64,000 nucleotides of DNA from an uncultured Prevotellaceae bacterium (GTDB lineage Bacteria > Bacteroidota > Bacteroidia > Bacteroidales > Bacteroidaceae): assembly GCA_946188395.1 (NCBI GenBank), contig CAMHUU010000004.1, positions 34,406 to 98,405 of the forward strand. The letters run 5' to 3'. Under the pieces are notes generated by a model. The model saw only the letters and a list, made by a program, of their open reading frames with translations. It was not told the DNA's origin and ran no database searches. This document shows, piece after piece, positions 52,501 to 57,840 of the stretch. Positions within the stretch are counted from its first letter, which is position 1; each line of letters begins with the position of its first letter. Made by a program: the position numbers and the translations under genes.

Positions 52501-52800
52501 TCGTGGGGCATTGGCTTGTGAGGGGTCCACCAATTTCTCCACCACGATGTCCGACGTACTAATATAATAACCCTTACCTGGCTTAATGGTCAGTGCTATC
52601 GTATGGGCCTTAGTGATGTCATTATCACTTGGATCTATTGTCTTCAAGACAACAGTACCTGCACTTTCTTCCGTTGGCGTTACAGTAATGTCGTCAGCAC
52701 TAAACGAGAAACTTTGAGCTAACATCTCACTTGCAGCCCCAAACCACAGAGCCGTTAACAACAAAAAGATTCGTATCATTTGTTTCATATCTTGTTTCAT
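37531..52800 (-). CDS. Giant secreted YGGG-repeat beta-solenoid protein, 5,089 residues
   Basis: This single frame of 15.3 kb starts with a signal peptide (MKQMIRIF..., cleavage after about residue 29, MLAQ; ATGs at residues 1, 5 and 8 are alternatives). A beta-rich N-domain (30-180), a GLUG-like region (about 200-390) and a mixed domain (400-900) follow. From about 950 to the end the protein consists of well over a hundred short units of the type G-x-VYGGG-(N)-x-A-x-V-x-GNT-x-VNI, sometimes VFGGG, VFGAGKG or IYGG. The regular hydrophobic/Gly alternation suggests a beta-solenoid. Long blocks recur at residues about 1740, 3410 and 4640. The last copy ends abruptly in VQIGQKK with no T9SS tail. 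No enzyme motif was found. Probable role is an extracellular or surface fibre; I do not recognise a named family. Confidence 0.85.
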   Translation of the reverse strand: MKQDMKQMIRIFLLLTALWFGAASEMLAQSFSFSADDITVTPTEESAGTVVLKTIDPSDNDITKAHTIALTIKPGKGYYISTSDIVVEKLVDPSQANAPRRAVELGVIEGTLTVEAEDEEHQKYDKPVNSVSTKADAENLTEAKYTFVVPANYGRVKVTAEFHSLTNSIITSSTTSVTYSTNGVYQLLDDVNASVLENLYTGSTTDETAFTGTFEGVAKEDGSLPKIIGSSTPLFSKISGGKVKNVIFEGVNIGSGDNDGDAGAVCCKADGAARIYNCGILPTGVVRNDPKDEKKITGFSGSSVSGNRYVGGLVGFLGGTARVINCFSYAEIKGGTKVGGIVGYNNVTTNSTADNQKTMVMNCMFYGDITGGTNKSPIYNSGGNDGTSISNAGENGVGNYNYFWGGASYVTGTNNNPDIQTYNCALLAETRFLQRFEFFRHLQNSHLQLAEWWATGTYPKNKTKDEMKEMMKWVLEPSQLDEKSTCPFPILKAPGYYPSVVNIDAENAPSTAERNKGGRLGTLSVSIRMGSGAVYGPPTGATITRSSITLNITDKDPDHYNFNYYKVQLPYYNDVGTKNYNGNRVVAGWKIVSITGGTAGSYSTGEDVTYTDGELTATPYNFADRNCTNKDLYSVSKRVFNQGAYWDVPYGVTAITIEPYWAKCVYLADPNADKVYNKDMNTGYDVPNVGGGQIYNGGHSYSIAGEEQKVFTSKDNATSSSNSGLYQGTSGAKNHTVYDYAVVLVGNYHNYNNMEASMDKPYTVTSVDLDGDNEPDYSYILRFDSRKFLHPVRVDFINIPGLGMAQKSTGGTGTYNFGIMLPKGWFESTNTSLFRVTQFEYDCNNNSGKRGDAPYILQGGVMEQWVNGQSQGHANLTTYFHVGGNVWFKEFHRGTHQDQDYDANHSPVSVTGGDFDLFHLTGLYKADANICDDNAECYITGGRFGVVAGTGMDGIGDPTNHTNGNITWIIDNADIKEFYAGSFNADKPAQGNLHTIVNGGHIDLFCGGPKFGDMNSGRTVTTTATDCTFGTFFGAGYGGNSYSREAPRNHNSITNFPHNDGQAGNDASWNAWLSRFYKQEYKSTYGGVSTQFSYQFLPMSGNTTNVARIFIEYVKFSLAKTRNVTSKLTGCTIGDFYGGGSLGKVDGDVTSTLTDCTVTGSVYGAGYSATIPTVEVMPMYDSSTNTGGFIREPYYNKNTGTYIDGVLPDETTSSRTTTYTWQHSSTTVSSTETGINKTDHILYTNEDLTTLGAVTGQVTLNIEGTTTVGGSVYGGGAKSDVQYKDDDEVKIANTRVNIKGGRITNDVYGGGMGETTVVANDVEVNIGKAPEGTETEYTGSATVNGSVYGGSAFGAVNAKKTKSGTTTTYTYQEGKTTKVNVLKGTVNGSVFGGGLGQKNGVLGATSDIAAEIYGNATVTIGAAAESAAPTIAGSVFGGSNVNGISERNATVTVVRGSITGTGSGANFKDGNVHGGGLGQYTLVKGDVEVNIGERTEAAGTYSYAGGATVYGDVYGGSALGNINVADRTSYDIAGITFDATKTTKINLYKGTVMHNVYGGALGQRGAPAQPAQGTEGEPGYVPAVAAVDDIPAYVGGDVTVELNHGIAANEKGCAVIGNIFGGNNANGSPKGNVTVHVYGTQHNGNADMATKLKNANADLENLTVPQLKAILTDLIPKGTALSLPTGTGTPMATATSVNGKSDATEAEAKAAVEGLNKAINDKLADENTSAAAITAYNALTYDVNAVYGGGNEAPYVPVHDATSGATTFKTQVIIEGCDVTSIGTVYGGGNAAAVPETNVHVNEAYEIGCVFGGGNGKDATSYGENPGADVGVYKEKTGETVTEHPYGTGDANTLLRGGYIHEAYGGSNQKGDIKGQVNINTNPGDVCNLNVEKLVGAGKNADIEGDLVMILGCKPTTKTPLVFGGADNADVNGNVELTITSGTFGQVFGGNNLGGVIKGHIKLNIEETGCTPINIDELYLGGNQAAYSVFGYKNEGDKLVARSSLSDGDLAYTAPTPPHSTSQLYANPVLNVISCTSIGKVFGGGLGEGAKMYADPTVNFNMIPGAYASSAHALGAIGDVYGGGNAAEVVGNTTVNIGTENTVAVKSWNFDPDQPKVIPAPVDQEVEGANITGNVYGGGKEAAVSGNTQVNICAKYSTTEEKYNKVEFTGDGYNGVIIAGDVFGAGQGLSESPTGVTPALTAEQIVKSALVKGNSNVYMGGGTVKRNIYGGGQLASVGDYNYGTDGITISSIKDETTNETTGEKTAPTGTATVNIFGGTIGPDAMPATLLTDYTGGDLENDLFIGHVFGAGKGITGDKATNANIPKLNYVNKTVVTISGTVDATSKKTSTFIKGSVYGGSQNGHVLGNTNVTVSGGQIGCGAGETTPYTEAQFLTWENVITNKAGVTTETSLKECPSWTFGQATDATKYQPYDKFTNPKGDDGHTFYGNVFGGGSGYFPYASGKWEWDAGAVYGNTNVTINGGHILTNIYGGNELTNVGKEKDGTTGKCTITFGGTATLGVPRTLDQIVAHPLTCYLFGAGKGDQRVLFNKQTNVNDVDITINGGWIYGSVFGGGEDGHVMRDVKMTIGDGAKIGTWGTSYVEGNVFGGGRGFGADAYTAGNIAGSVDMDITGGSILGSVYGGGRLGSVGYGLYDKDTSGYGEMRDDDKYDDGTDGSTFFTNKRGHVDIEISGGTIGNDLEYKYPKDDEKAATGVLRNTSFDANNRLTHTKGGNVFAGGMGRRFKLDGTTEISETTDGIDWKKLGNAKSTKLTISGAARIKSNVYGGGELGAVTGSHTNTTDNKDWGTEIIISGGTIGTQIPGVAATETTSAKPAYYFGSVFGGGMGEIYGTPKVLGGGDVTSNTKVSMSGDVTTTQVEASVYGGGELAQVYGSTDVQVSGGTIGESGFGGVEYGNIYGGGKGSLDVVDAGLVKTNTKVTVTGSPQIWHNIYGGGAYGSVGTFTRGAVTYVPGKESVSNMPTTTGWTANTGKAEVYVRSGVIGRNGQENGMIFGSSRGDVAKPSTADNVDPNDRLAWVKETIVEIGTSGSTTGPDIKGSIYGSGENGHVFTKTDVKIYGGTIGIHDGTDYDKTRGNVYGGGCGEDQYDADGDDVDDTFNPLAGIVLGNANVTIDGSNSHVLHNVYGAGALGSVVGKTTVEIKGGRIGYDGDENGNVYGAARGKLGATQTNIGQAGETEVKINYTTTPTADNEGKTEKLISGTVYGGGEAGTVKGSVKVEMSGGLVLHDVYGGGALADTQTDNWNATGDTWATGKNSTSATTTVNLYGGLIRGDAYGGGLGQLGTNPIEAKVYGDVTVNLGKASEAEQEGKLSTAFEQTTTTGTIGTTSYPGIPSSGRIFGCNNLNGTPKGGVTVNIYRTTALNADGSLKTKPTKLGIKDATDEAPGTYELAAVYGGGNLATYDPASAETPAKVNIYGCGLTSIKQVYGGGNAAPVPGSEVMVEGTHEIYQVFGGGNGKDIIKKNGVWMENPGADVGIKSYSGTTPQYYGTATTNPKDVTNTKIGVAKVSILGGTIHKVFGGSNTKGDVAKNTNLVLGSDNIQTCEYCVGDVYGGANDAHMSGDIVIEMGCTEGMDVIYGGARNADVDGNVVLNITGGHYNKVFGGNDNGGAINGSITVNIEERSCLPIEIEELYGGGNNAPYSVYGYAKDSNDEIIKDANSRPTVLKKGDTGALTTPYNNPQVNIISATRIGTVFGGGYGATATMVGNPQVNINMTNGTVDGKYQYNSTKSDARYNVNATDYYFKDADGNKLVLTSTTEAPFTSKTIMLGNIGTVFGGGNQANVIGSTYLNIGTGKDNAGTALSPARKAAQITGNVFGGGNGLATDITLGSVSGNTNVTIGDGTANNNLYIQGSVYGGGNLGTVGLYTTDADGNNIFPEGTGVCNVAIAGGTIGPETADPTKTKGNVFGAGKGDENTFKCEHAMVYSTNVNISNGTVKGTVYGGGQIGRVEHNTDVTIGLVSGTSAPIIEGDVFGAGKGLSTHGYAALVRGSSSVIVQGDAKVKESVYGGGEIASVGKYKIADAAYHTAHPEVEIGLPYSLANPDNPESGRCAVIIRGNAVIGPDYKMQMTKDGGPDDTGHVFGAGKGVLPYEGYEASEKAWRMSPPDETHPADWKEYYLSLDEATDTNEDDYLKFIESMALATETYVTIGGNALVKGSVYGGSMNGHVQFSTNVSIEENCQIGCGKNTTESHPAEVWAADYEVPAGTDLQCASWTYAVETDAPYDMFADKYDSKGGALIATDGHTYYGNVFGGGSGVIPYRPGKWHRESGSVGRNSRVNITGGHILTSVYGGNEQTDVGAYTLDTSNYPTIPAHDGKCTINMTGGTVGVPRTEAQRLAHPVICNVFGAGKGDKRILFNTWTNVIETEVNITGNARVYGSVFGGGEDGHVMGNAITNIAGSVTIGETTYSHPAKLTTENPGVIIDEDVFGGGRGSVTALTAGVVGGNVNLNINGGTVKGSVYGGGRLASVGTFFATASDPNYGRLQADDSNETHGHIKVNLIGGTIHQNVFGGCMGSTTNDALGVSKNVIVNLNGYETTTGETTTTTIVADNEKGCVVKGSVFGCNNLNSSPLGSVLVHVYGTQKDGATQIANTGEVTTAKVSATKKEDGDYDLSSFDVKAVYGGGNLAAYKPQGPNVTATDYDYAHTTHVARVIIDGCGRTSIGQVYGGGNAASTPATEVTVNGTYEIGELFGGGNGKDDITINGVTKPNPGANVGYYNYSQYVEKDGKTIVEDMPAYDTKAKRIGSDIQYGTGKAAVNIFGGTIHRVFGGSNTKGNVCQSAITLLEEAGGCAFCVDEAYGGGKSAPMDAEAKLLMACIPGLKEVYGGAQAADVYDDVTVTVTNGNFDRVFGGNNLSGTIRGKITVNVEETGCRPVIIGELYGGGNQAGYSVYGYNDDGTIIESGEKPLYADPQVNVRSFTSIGTIYGGGYGAGATMVANPTVNINESVGSPTTYPSTGDYDDNGFKGKTITVDGHDVTLPSHTKGKIGAINNVFGGGNAAKVIGNTNVNIGTEDTQTYVSIDDDPATTEAKENVKTVVGADIRGNVYGGGNNAEVTGNTNVQIGQKK

Positions 52801-52808
52801 ATTATGAT

Positions 52809-53406
52809 CTATTTATTTGTCTTTACTATCCGACACTGATGTGTCTTTTGCTGCTTGTCATAGTTGATTCCAACTAATAACAACTCTCCAGTGTACTCTG
52901 CCACCTTCGCAGGATATTGCTTCCTGAGAATCTGACTGATAGCCGTATCGGCATCCTGATTGTATTTCAATTCCAACACAATGGCCGGTATATTTCATCA
53001 GATCATCATTCTCATCAATGGGAACATCCGAATATGTCTTGTGAATATCTTCCACCAACTCCTTATCCATCTTCCTTACGATGGTTTCGTCCTTGAAACG
53101 CGTCACGAAGTCGCTCATATCAAGATAGATAACTGGATATTTATTCAAATGCTTCTCGAACAACGGGTCATTGGCTATCTCTAAGTCAGAGAAAAGGCTA
53201 CGCGAATCGCAAGACTGATCGTAATAGGCACACAGCATCTCCGCAGCCATCGACTTACCAAAGCGACGGCAACGAGTCACGCAACTGAATCGACGCTTAG
53301 TATACAGCGTGCTATTCACAACAGCAATCAGTCCCGACTTATCCACGTACTCACTATTGCGAGCAGACTGAAAACCTGCATTGCCTATGTTGATATATGT
53401 TCCCAT
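52809..53406 (-). pseudogene. AAA-ATPase/PD-(D/E)XK nuclease family gene, internally deleted and frameshifted
   Basis: The first about 140 codons encode the normal start of this family (MGTYINIGNAGF, DKSGLIAVVN, then TRCRRFGKSMAAEML with the Walker-like RRFGKS). After DLMKYTGH the same frame becomes meaningless and stops at 52858. The other frame at this point reads AIVLELKYNQDADTAISQIL and continues to VKTNK and a stop at 52809, which is the C-terminal end of the PD-(D/E)XK domain. The middle part (roughly 300 residues) is missing, and the two ends are joined out of frame. Intact relatives are about 500-580 residues and are abundant in Prevotella. It sits 22 bp after the 797-residue gene and 8 bp before the giant gene. 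Confidence 0.85.
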
Positions 53407-53428
53407 TATATCCGTTTAATCTTTTCTC

Positions 53429-55822
53429 TCACTTAATCACGACCAGATGTCCATTATTGATATATAATCCCTTTTTCGTGGGCTTGCCACTGAGGCGGCG
53501 ACCATCCAGCGTGTACCAATAGTCAACCGAATTGTCAATTGTCCTCGCATCGCCACACTCTCTCTGAGAGAATTGTGAATTGTCAATTAATTCAATTCCC
53601 GTCGTACTACCCCAAGCGATGCTAAGACGGGCAGGAGCTCCACTGCTACCACTAGAGATATGAGCAGGATTAAGATAAACCTTTCCTGCTGGCAGGGTTC
53701 CTGTTGTATTGAGGACAAACTCATTCTTGTAAAGCACATAGATGGATGCTTCTGAAGTCAAAGTCCGATCAGTGGCGTTTAATTCCAACATATTTTTATC
53801 CTTCTGGTTTCCATCACCTGTAGTAGTAATTGGCGTATATGTATCGGTGACTGGCGCATTCACCACAAAGCCAGTAGCAGGAGCTCCGTACAACAGCAAT
53901 ACTGGCACGCCCTTGGGGATGTAAGTAAGAGCTTCTGTGTTTGCCACATGCTCTTGGGTGTTGATGCTCGTAATAATATAAGCACTCATACCTTCCGGTA
54001 AGGCGTGACCAACGTCACCTGTCGCATCTCCAGCCACGAAAGTTGCTGACCAATCCCTCCGATTATCGTCTGTCACGAAGTTAACATTGGCAATCGTTAT
54101 ATTATCAACAGAGCCCGAAAGATTACCTTTGCCAGTAATTTTATTGTTTTTGGTATATTTACCATTATCATATGAATCTCCGTAAGTAACGGTATAGCGT
54201 TCGGTGTCAACAATAGCCCCCTTATATTTCAAAACAATTTTACCCTCACCATCCACACTGACAGTATATCCGTCGGCAAGGTTTGTTCCGTTATTAAGAT
54301 CTTGAGGGGTTACTGTTAAGGTACCAGCAACAAAAGTAATATCATAGTTTTGTGCCGTCAGACCGCCAGGAATGATATAGCAACTAGTTACAGGAATCGG
54401 AGGTGTGTAAGCAGTTCCCGAGCCATCATCCTCAGAATTATAGCTATAAGTCAGCGTGCCACTTAAAACGCCAGCAGTATTCTGGGTCTCTCCTCCAACG
54501 AAACCAGAATATGTTACGCTATTATTAATATCGTCTCCATAATTAACTGTCTTACCCTCTGCTGTAATAGTCAGTGCGGCTTTATTGATGGTATGGGTTG
54601 TTGTACTTGTGCCATACACGACGTAAGTACCACCATCCACATCCTTCAAAGCAACCGTATAAATTCCTGCATCCTTACAATTCGTATATTCCTTTCCGTC
54701 CTTAATGTAACTGACGGTATATTCAGTATCATCAATCACTGTTGGTGTTTCACCTACAGTGACAGAAACACTGATAGTCGGATTATGAACCGCAGCGTCG
54801 TAAGTAATGCCTCCCTCCGGAACGCCCGTAATAGTAATCGTGGGGTTATAAACAATCTGCTGGGTCGTAACATCGGAATTATCCTTGCATTTCTGAATGG
54901 CACATGCTTTGAACACCGTTTTTTTACCCGAACTTACTTGTGGCAAATAGTTGGGGTCATACATCTTCCTGGTATTCGATATAGCCGGATTCGTTCCGTC
55001 CATAGTATAGTAGATGGTTACATCCGCTGCAGCAACAGTGATAGTCACCGTCCCGTCCGGATAGTTGAATTTGATGACCGGTGCTGTAGAGCATTGGTCA
55101 GCTTTTGTCATCTTCCATTGGGAGAGAGCTGCATCCGTCGCCCCTAAACCGATAAGACCTGCTGTATTAATGATTGTTGTTGCATCGGCAGCAAGGGGTT
55201 CTTGGTTGCCTTCAGCATCGTTTGCATTTGCTTGGTCATAGTTGGCTCCTGCTGGAGCAAGAGAACGGTTTTCCGTATCATTCTTGGGGCAAATACAATA
55301 AGGGTCGGTACCTGTGATATAGAACAGAGAATTATCGTCACTCCCTGGCTTCGACTGCAAATGAACCCTCAGACTGGCAGCGTTTGTGGTCTTGGAATCG
55401 TTGAGGGTCAGGTATTGGGCATCTTTGTCGTGGATGATATAATAATAATCTTTCTCATTCTCCGTCTTGACGAATTGCAGTCTCCAAGCCTTCTCATCAT
55501 CATCACTAATTGTCGCCAAAGTAGTCAGATACGGCTGATTGGCCGTATACAGATCAGTAGACTTATACAGATAGAATGTATTATCAGCCTTATTAGCTAT
55601 ATAGTACACCCCCGAACGGTCCGTCGTCTGTCCCCACGACACGGTGGTGCCGAAGGCCACCATCAGCACCATCATCAGGAGCAGGGTTACGACGAGACGT
55701 ACTGTCGAGAATTCAGCTTGAATTCGCCTTGAATTATGCAAGAATTCGCCTTGAATTATGCAAGAATTCTCCAAGCTTTCCATATTCCGTGTCATTATCT
55801 TATTGGTCATATCTTGTGGCAT
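53429..55822 (-). CDS. Secreted MBG-domain protein with Prevotella-type C-terminal tail
   Basis: The 797 residues include an unusual N-terminal extension before the hydrophobic signal (about 43-65, VVTLLLMMVLMVAFGTT). Residues about 70-230 form a ricin/lectin-like region (YYIANKADNTFYLY). A chitobiase-like FN3 (VTIYYTMDGTNPA, about 265-310) and MBG/YDG-type repeats (INKAALTITAEGKTVNYGDD, FVAGTLTVTPQD) follow. The C-terminus, YWYTLDGRRLSGKPTKKG(LY)... ending VVIK, is the tail shared by many Prevotella secreted proteins and probably a T9SS signal. A heptamer array is translated just before this tail. The likely true start is Met at residue 14 (55783) or 55822. No enzymatic function is evident; it is likely cell-surface. 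Confidence 0.8.
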   Translation of the reverse strand: MPQDMTNKIMTRNMESLENSCIIQGEFLHNSRRIQAEFSTVRLVVTLLLMMVLMVAFGTTVSWGQTTDRSGVYYIANKADNTFYLYKSTDLYTANQPYLTTLATISDDDEKAWRLQFVKTENEKDYYYIIHDKDAQYLTLNDSKTTNAASLRVHLQSKPGSDDNSLFYITGTDPYCICPKNDTENRSLAPAGANYDQANANDAEGNQEPLAADATTIINTAGLIGLGATDAALSQWKMTKADQCSTAPVIKFNYPDGTVTITVAAADVTIYYTMDGTNPAISNTRKMYDPNYLPQVSSGKKTVFKACAIQKCKDNSDVTTQQIVYNPTITITGVPEGGITYDAAVHNPTISVSVTVGETPTVIDDTEYTVSYIKDGKEYTNCKDAGIYTVALKDVDGGTYVVYGTSTTTHTINKAALTITAEGKTVNYGDDINNSVTYSGFVGGETQNTAGVLSGTLTYSYNSEDDGSGTAYTPPIPVTSCYIIPGGLTAQNYDITFVAGTLTVTPQDLNNGTNLADGYTVSVDGEGKIVLKYKGAIVDTERYTVTYGDSYDNGKYTKNNKITGKGNLSGSVDNITIANVNFVTDDNRRDWSATFVAGDATGDVGHALPEGMSAYIITSINTQEHVANTEALTYIPKGVPVLLLYGAPATGFVVNAPVTDTYTPITTTGDGNQKDKNMLELNATDRTLTSEASIYVLYKNEFVLNTTGTLPAGKVYLNPAHISSGSSGAPARLSIAWGSTTGIELIDNSQFSQRECGDARTIDNSVDYWYTLDGRRLSGKPTKKGLYINNGHLVVIK
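53529..53597 (-). repeat. Heptamer arrays before the C-terminal tail of the 797-residue protein
   Basis: On the plus strand GAATTGT, CAATTGT (53529-53542) and, after 27 bp, GAATTGT, GAATTGT, CAATTAA, TTCAATT (53570-53597). They are translated as the IDNSQF and TIDNS stretches that separate the last domain from the tail. Confidence 0.65.
55710..55764 (-). repeat. 22-bp direct repeat in the N-terminal coding region
   Basis: Two perfect copies (55721-55742 and 55743-55764) of AATTCGCCTTGAATTATGCA plus AG, preceded by a partial copy at 55710-55720. The period is not a multiple of three, so a change in copy number would disconnect the upstream start codons from the signal peptide. Confidence 0.8.
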
Positions 55823-55824
55823 AT
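55781..55824 (-). repeat. Dispersed 45-bp leader repeat, copy A
   Basis: On the minus strand it reads as MPQDMTNKIMTRN and forms the first codons of the 797-residue gene. Related copies are at 57109-57159 (B) and 57841-57885 (C). Confidence 0.8.
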
Positions 55825-55852
55825 CGTTTATTCCTTTTACTTCTGAAATATC

Positions 55853-56980
55853 CTAATAATTCCGTGAGAACCAGATATGGTAAACAGGATCTACAAACAC
55901 CAGTTTTCCCTTCGCCTCTTCAATAATATCTTTCTCCTTTAACACCTTTTTGTTTTTGCTGATGGTGTTGGGATTCCCCAGAGCGTATAACCTCTTTGCT
56001 TCCATCGACGACAACTGCTGCACACCGTCTTTGATGGCCCGAAGCATCTCTATCTGGCTCGGTGCCAGCGACTCTGTATCACTTAGGAACATCGGCGAAT
56101 TGGTGTTGACAAGCTGGCTCAACCCATACTGGAAGGTCTGTTCTGTCACCTCCTCCGTAGTGGCATTCCAAATGAAATAGCACAACTGCTGAAGATACCA
56201 TGAGTGGCATTCCACCGTATCGCATACTTGACTGGCAAAAGCCTCTGAAATATGCTTGCCCGTCTTCTCGAACGACTCCCTGATAAACGGCATCCACTCC
56301 GTCTTGGGTATCTTGCCAAGGAAAAGCATCTGCCCGAAACGGTAGAATGGCGAATTAGCGTTGTTGAAGATATCCATCATCATGTGACGCTTGCTGCCAT
56401 ACAGGCAATACGTGACATGCTGTTGTTGTTGCCAGGCCGATCGCATCTTGCCTTCCATGTTCTTATAGCCGGGCAAGTTGGCCAGTTGTTGGAATTCGTC
56501 AATACATACAATGATTTTGATGTTCTTGGCTTCGGCAAGAGTCTCAGGCAGTCGCAGGATATCCATCTTATCCTGTTCCTGAGGCATGAACTTCACATCG
56601 AAAGCCATGAAATTAGTGACATCGTCTTTGATGACCACCTGCGGCACTACGCCTGTCAGGAATTTCTTTGCATCTTGAATACGTCTTTCCAATTTGCTCG
56701 AAGCACAGGCTATCACCTGGCTGGCAAAAGTCCTGTAGAATTCGGCTTCGGATCCTATGCTAAAAGCATCAATAAAGCAAACTCGGATGTCTTTATCTTC
56801 GTTTTGCAGTTCTTCCATTGCAACCTTCACCAAGGAAGACTTACCCCAACGACGTGGCGAAATCAACATCACATTGATATGCGATGAAAGGAAGCTCTTC
56901 AGCTGAGCCCTATCCTCCACCCTGTCGACGAAATTGTCCTTAGTGGCAAGTGTCCCGTATTGAAAAGGCGCATTCATCAT
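55853..56980 (-). CDS. P-loop ATPase of the ATPase_2 (archaeal-type AAA) family
   Basis: The 375 residues open with the family's N-terminal GTLATKDNFVDRVEDRAQLKSFL block. They continue with Walker A as SPRRWGKSSL (41-50) and Walker B as IIVCIDEFQQL (about 170-180), and a GSKRHMM sensor-like block. The C-terminal part (about 300-375) looks like a winged helix (LYALGNPNTISKNKKVLKEKDII). Relatives are common in Bacteroidetes and archaea; functions are mostly unknown, with links to mobile elements or STAND-like signalling. It has its own putative promoter with two palindromes at 57006-57050. It lies between secreted-protein genes, but a functional link is not shown. Confidence 0.85.
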   Translation of the reverse strand: MMNAPFQYGTLATKDNFVDRVEDRAQLKSFLSSHINVMLISPRRWGKSSLVKVAMEELQNEDKDIRVCFIDAFSIGSEAEFYRTFASQVIACASSKLERRIQDAKKFLTGVVPQVVIKDDVTNFMAFDVKFMPQEQDKMDILRLPETLAEAKNIKIIVCIDEFQQLANLPGYKNMEGKMRSAWQQQQHVTYCLYGSKRHMMMDIFNNANSPFYRFGQMLFLGKIPKTEWMPFIRESFEKTGKHISEAFASQVCDTVECHSWYLQQLCYFIWNATTEEVTEQTFQYGLSQLVNTNSPMFLSDTESLAPSQIEMLRAIKDGVQQLSSMEAKRLYALGNPNTISKNKKVLKEKDIIEEAKGKLVFVDPVYHIWFSRNY

Positions 56981-57005
56981 TTCCTACATCATTGGTTCTC
57001 GACCG

Positions 57006-57050
57006 CAAAGATACAAAATATTACCCAAAGGTAACTTACCCAAAGGTAAC
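57006..57050 (-). promoter_or_regulatory. Promoter of the ATPase gene with two tandem palindromes
   Basis: On the plus strand CAAAGATA (57006-57013) is a minus-strand TATCTTTG -7 element 26 bp before the ATG. Upstream are two perfect 15-bp copies of TTACCCAAAGGTAAC (57021-57035, 57036-57050). Each is a TTACC/GGTAA palindrome, and each also contains a minus-strand TACCTTTG. The tandem palindromes look like an operator for a dimeric regulator, or alternative -7 elements. Confidence 0.65.
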
Positions 57051-57108
57051 TCTTTGTATTTATTAACGTATCCACCGCACAGGGTGCCTGTCCCCGTGTG
57101 AGGTTCAC

Positions 57109-57159
57109 CATATTCCGTGTCATTATCTTATTAATCATATCTTGTGGCATATTCATCCG
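57109..57159 (-). repeat. Dispersed 45-bp leader repeat, copy B
   Basis: On the minus strand it reads as MNMPQDMINKIMTRN and lies about 130 bp upstream of the ATPase start. The short open frame starting here runs about 50 codons and ends without joining the ATPase gene. Confidence 0.8.
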
Positions 57160-57167
57160 TTATAATA

Positions 57168-57787
57168 TCAATCTTCTTGAGAATTATTCTCTGACTTAAT
57201 CTCTTTCAGACCATCTATAATGTCATGCAATACAAGTTGACCAGCATTTAGTTCGGTAATAAACTCCGTTACAAGCCTGTTGATTTCGTTGTTTTCAATA
57301 TCGAGCTGTTGGGAGGGACCGCGTTTGGGATAGATGTGATGCTTACAAACTGTATCATAGACTACTTCGGAAATTTTGAGAAATCCAAACTATCCAACAA
57401 GGCCATTGTGGCCTGCAACTCTTTGTTTTTGGGAGCATCTACCCTAAAGGTCTTAATGTCATGATCAAGTTCCTCAAGGTCTGAAATCTGTTGGCGCAGT
57501 CTATCATTATACGGTTTCAAATCCTTACGAGTAAGACTGTCCTGTCTCAAGGCTTTTAGCGTACCAATGACTATCTTCAACTCAGGACCGAACATACGAT
57601 AATCGTTTTCGGTGATTGTGGAAAACTCTTCACGCAGACGTTCGCTTAGTTTGTCTACTTCATTAAGAAGACGAGCCAGCTCACCCCGTTTTTCTACGAA
57701 AGCAGGCGATACAATCCTCATTCTCCGATCAAAAGATCTTCTTCCAATCCGACCAATATGTCTTGATATTATTTGTGTCTGGCACAT
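57168..57787 (-). pseudogene. Frameshifted small coiled-coil protein gene
   Basis: The first part (57362-57787, up to 141 residues; Met at 57721 is a more natural start, MRIVSPAFVEK) encodes a helical, charged protein with coiled-coil character and ends at DFSKFPK. Another frame over the same end reads on without a start codon: FLKISEVVYDTVCKHHIYPK, then GPSQQLDIENNEINRLVTEF, to a stop at 57168. The second segment looks protein-like, so a single-base frameshift near 57375-57390 in a gene of about 200 codons is the simplest reading. I do not recognise the family. A normal two-gene arrangement is unlikely since the second part lacks ATG, GTG and TTG. Confidence 0.5.
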
Positions 57788-57840
57788 ACTTATTTATGTT
57801 TAGTAATTATTTGTGTAATCTGGTTCTTATTTCCTTAATT

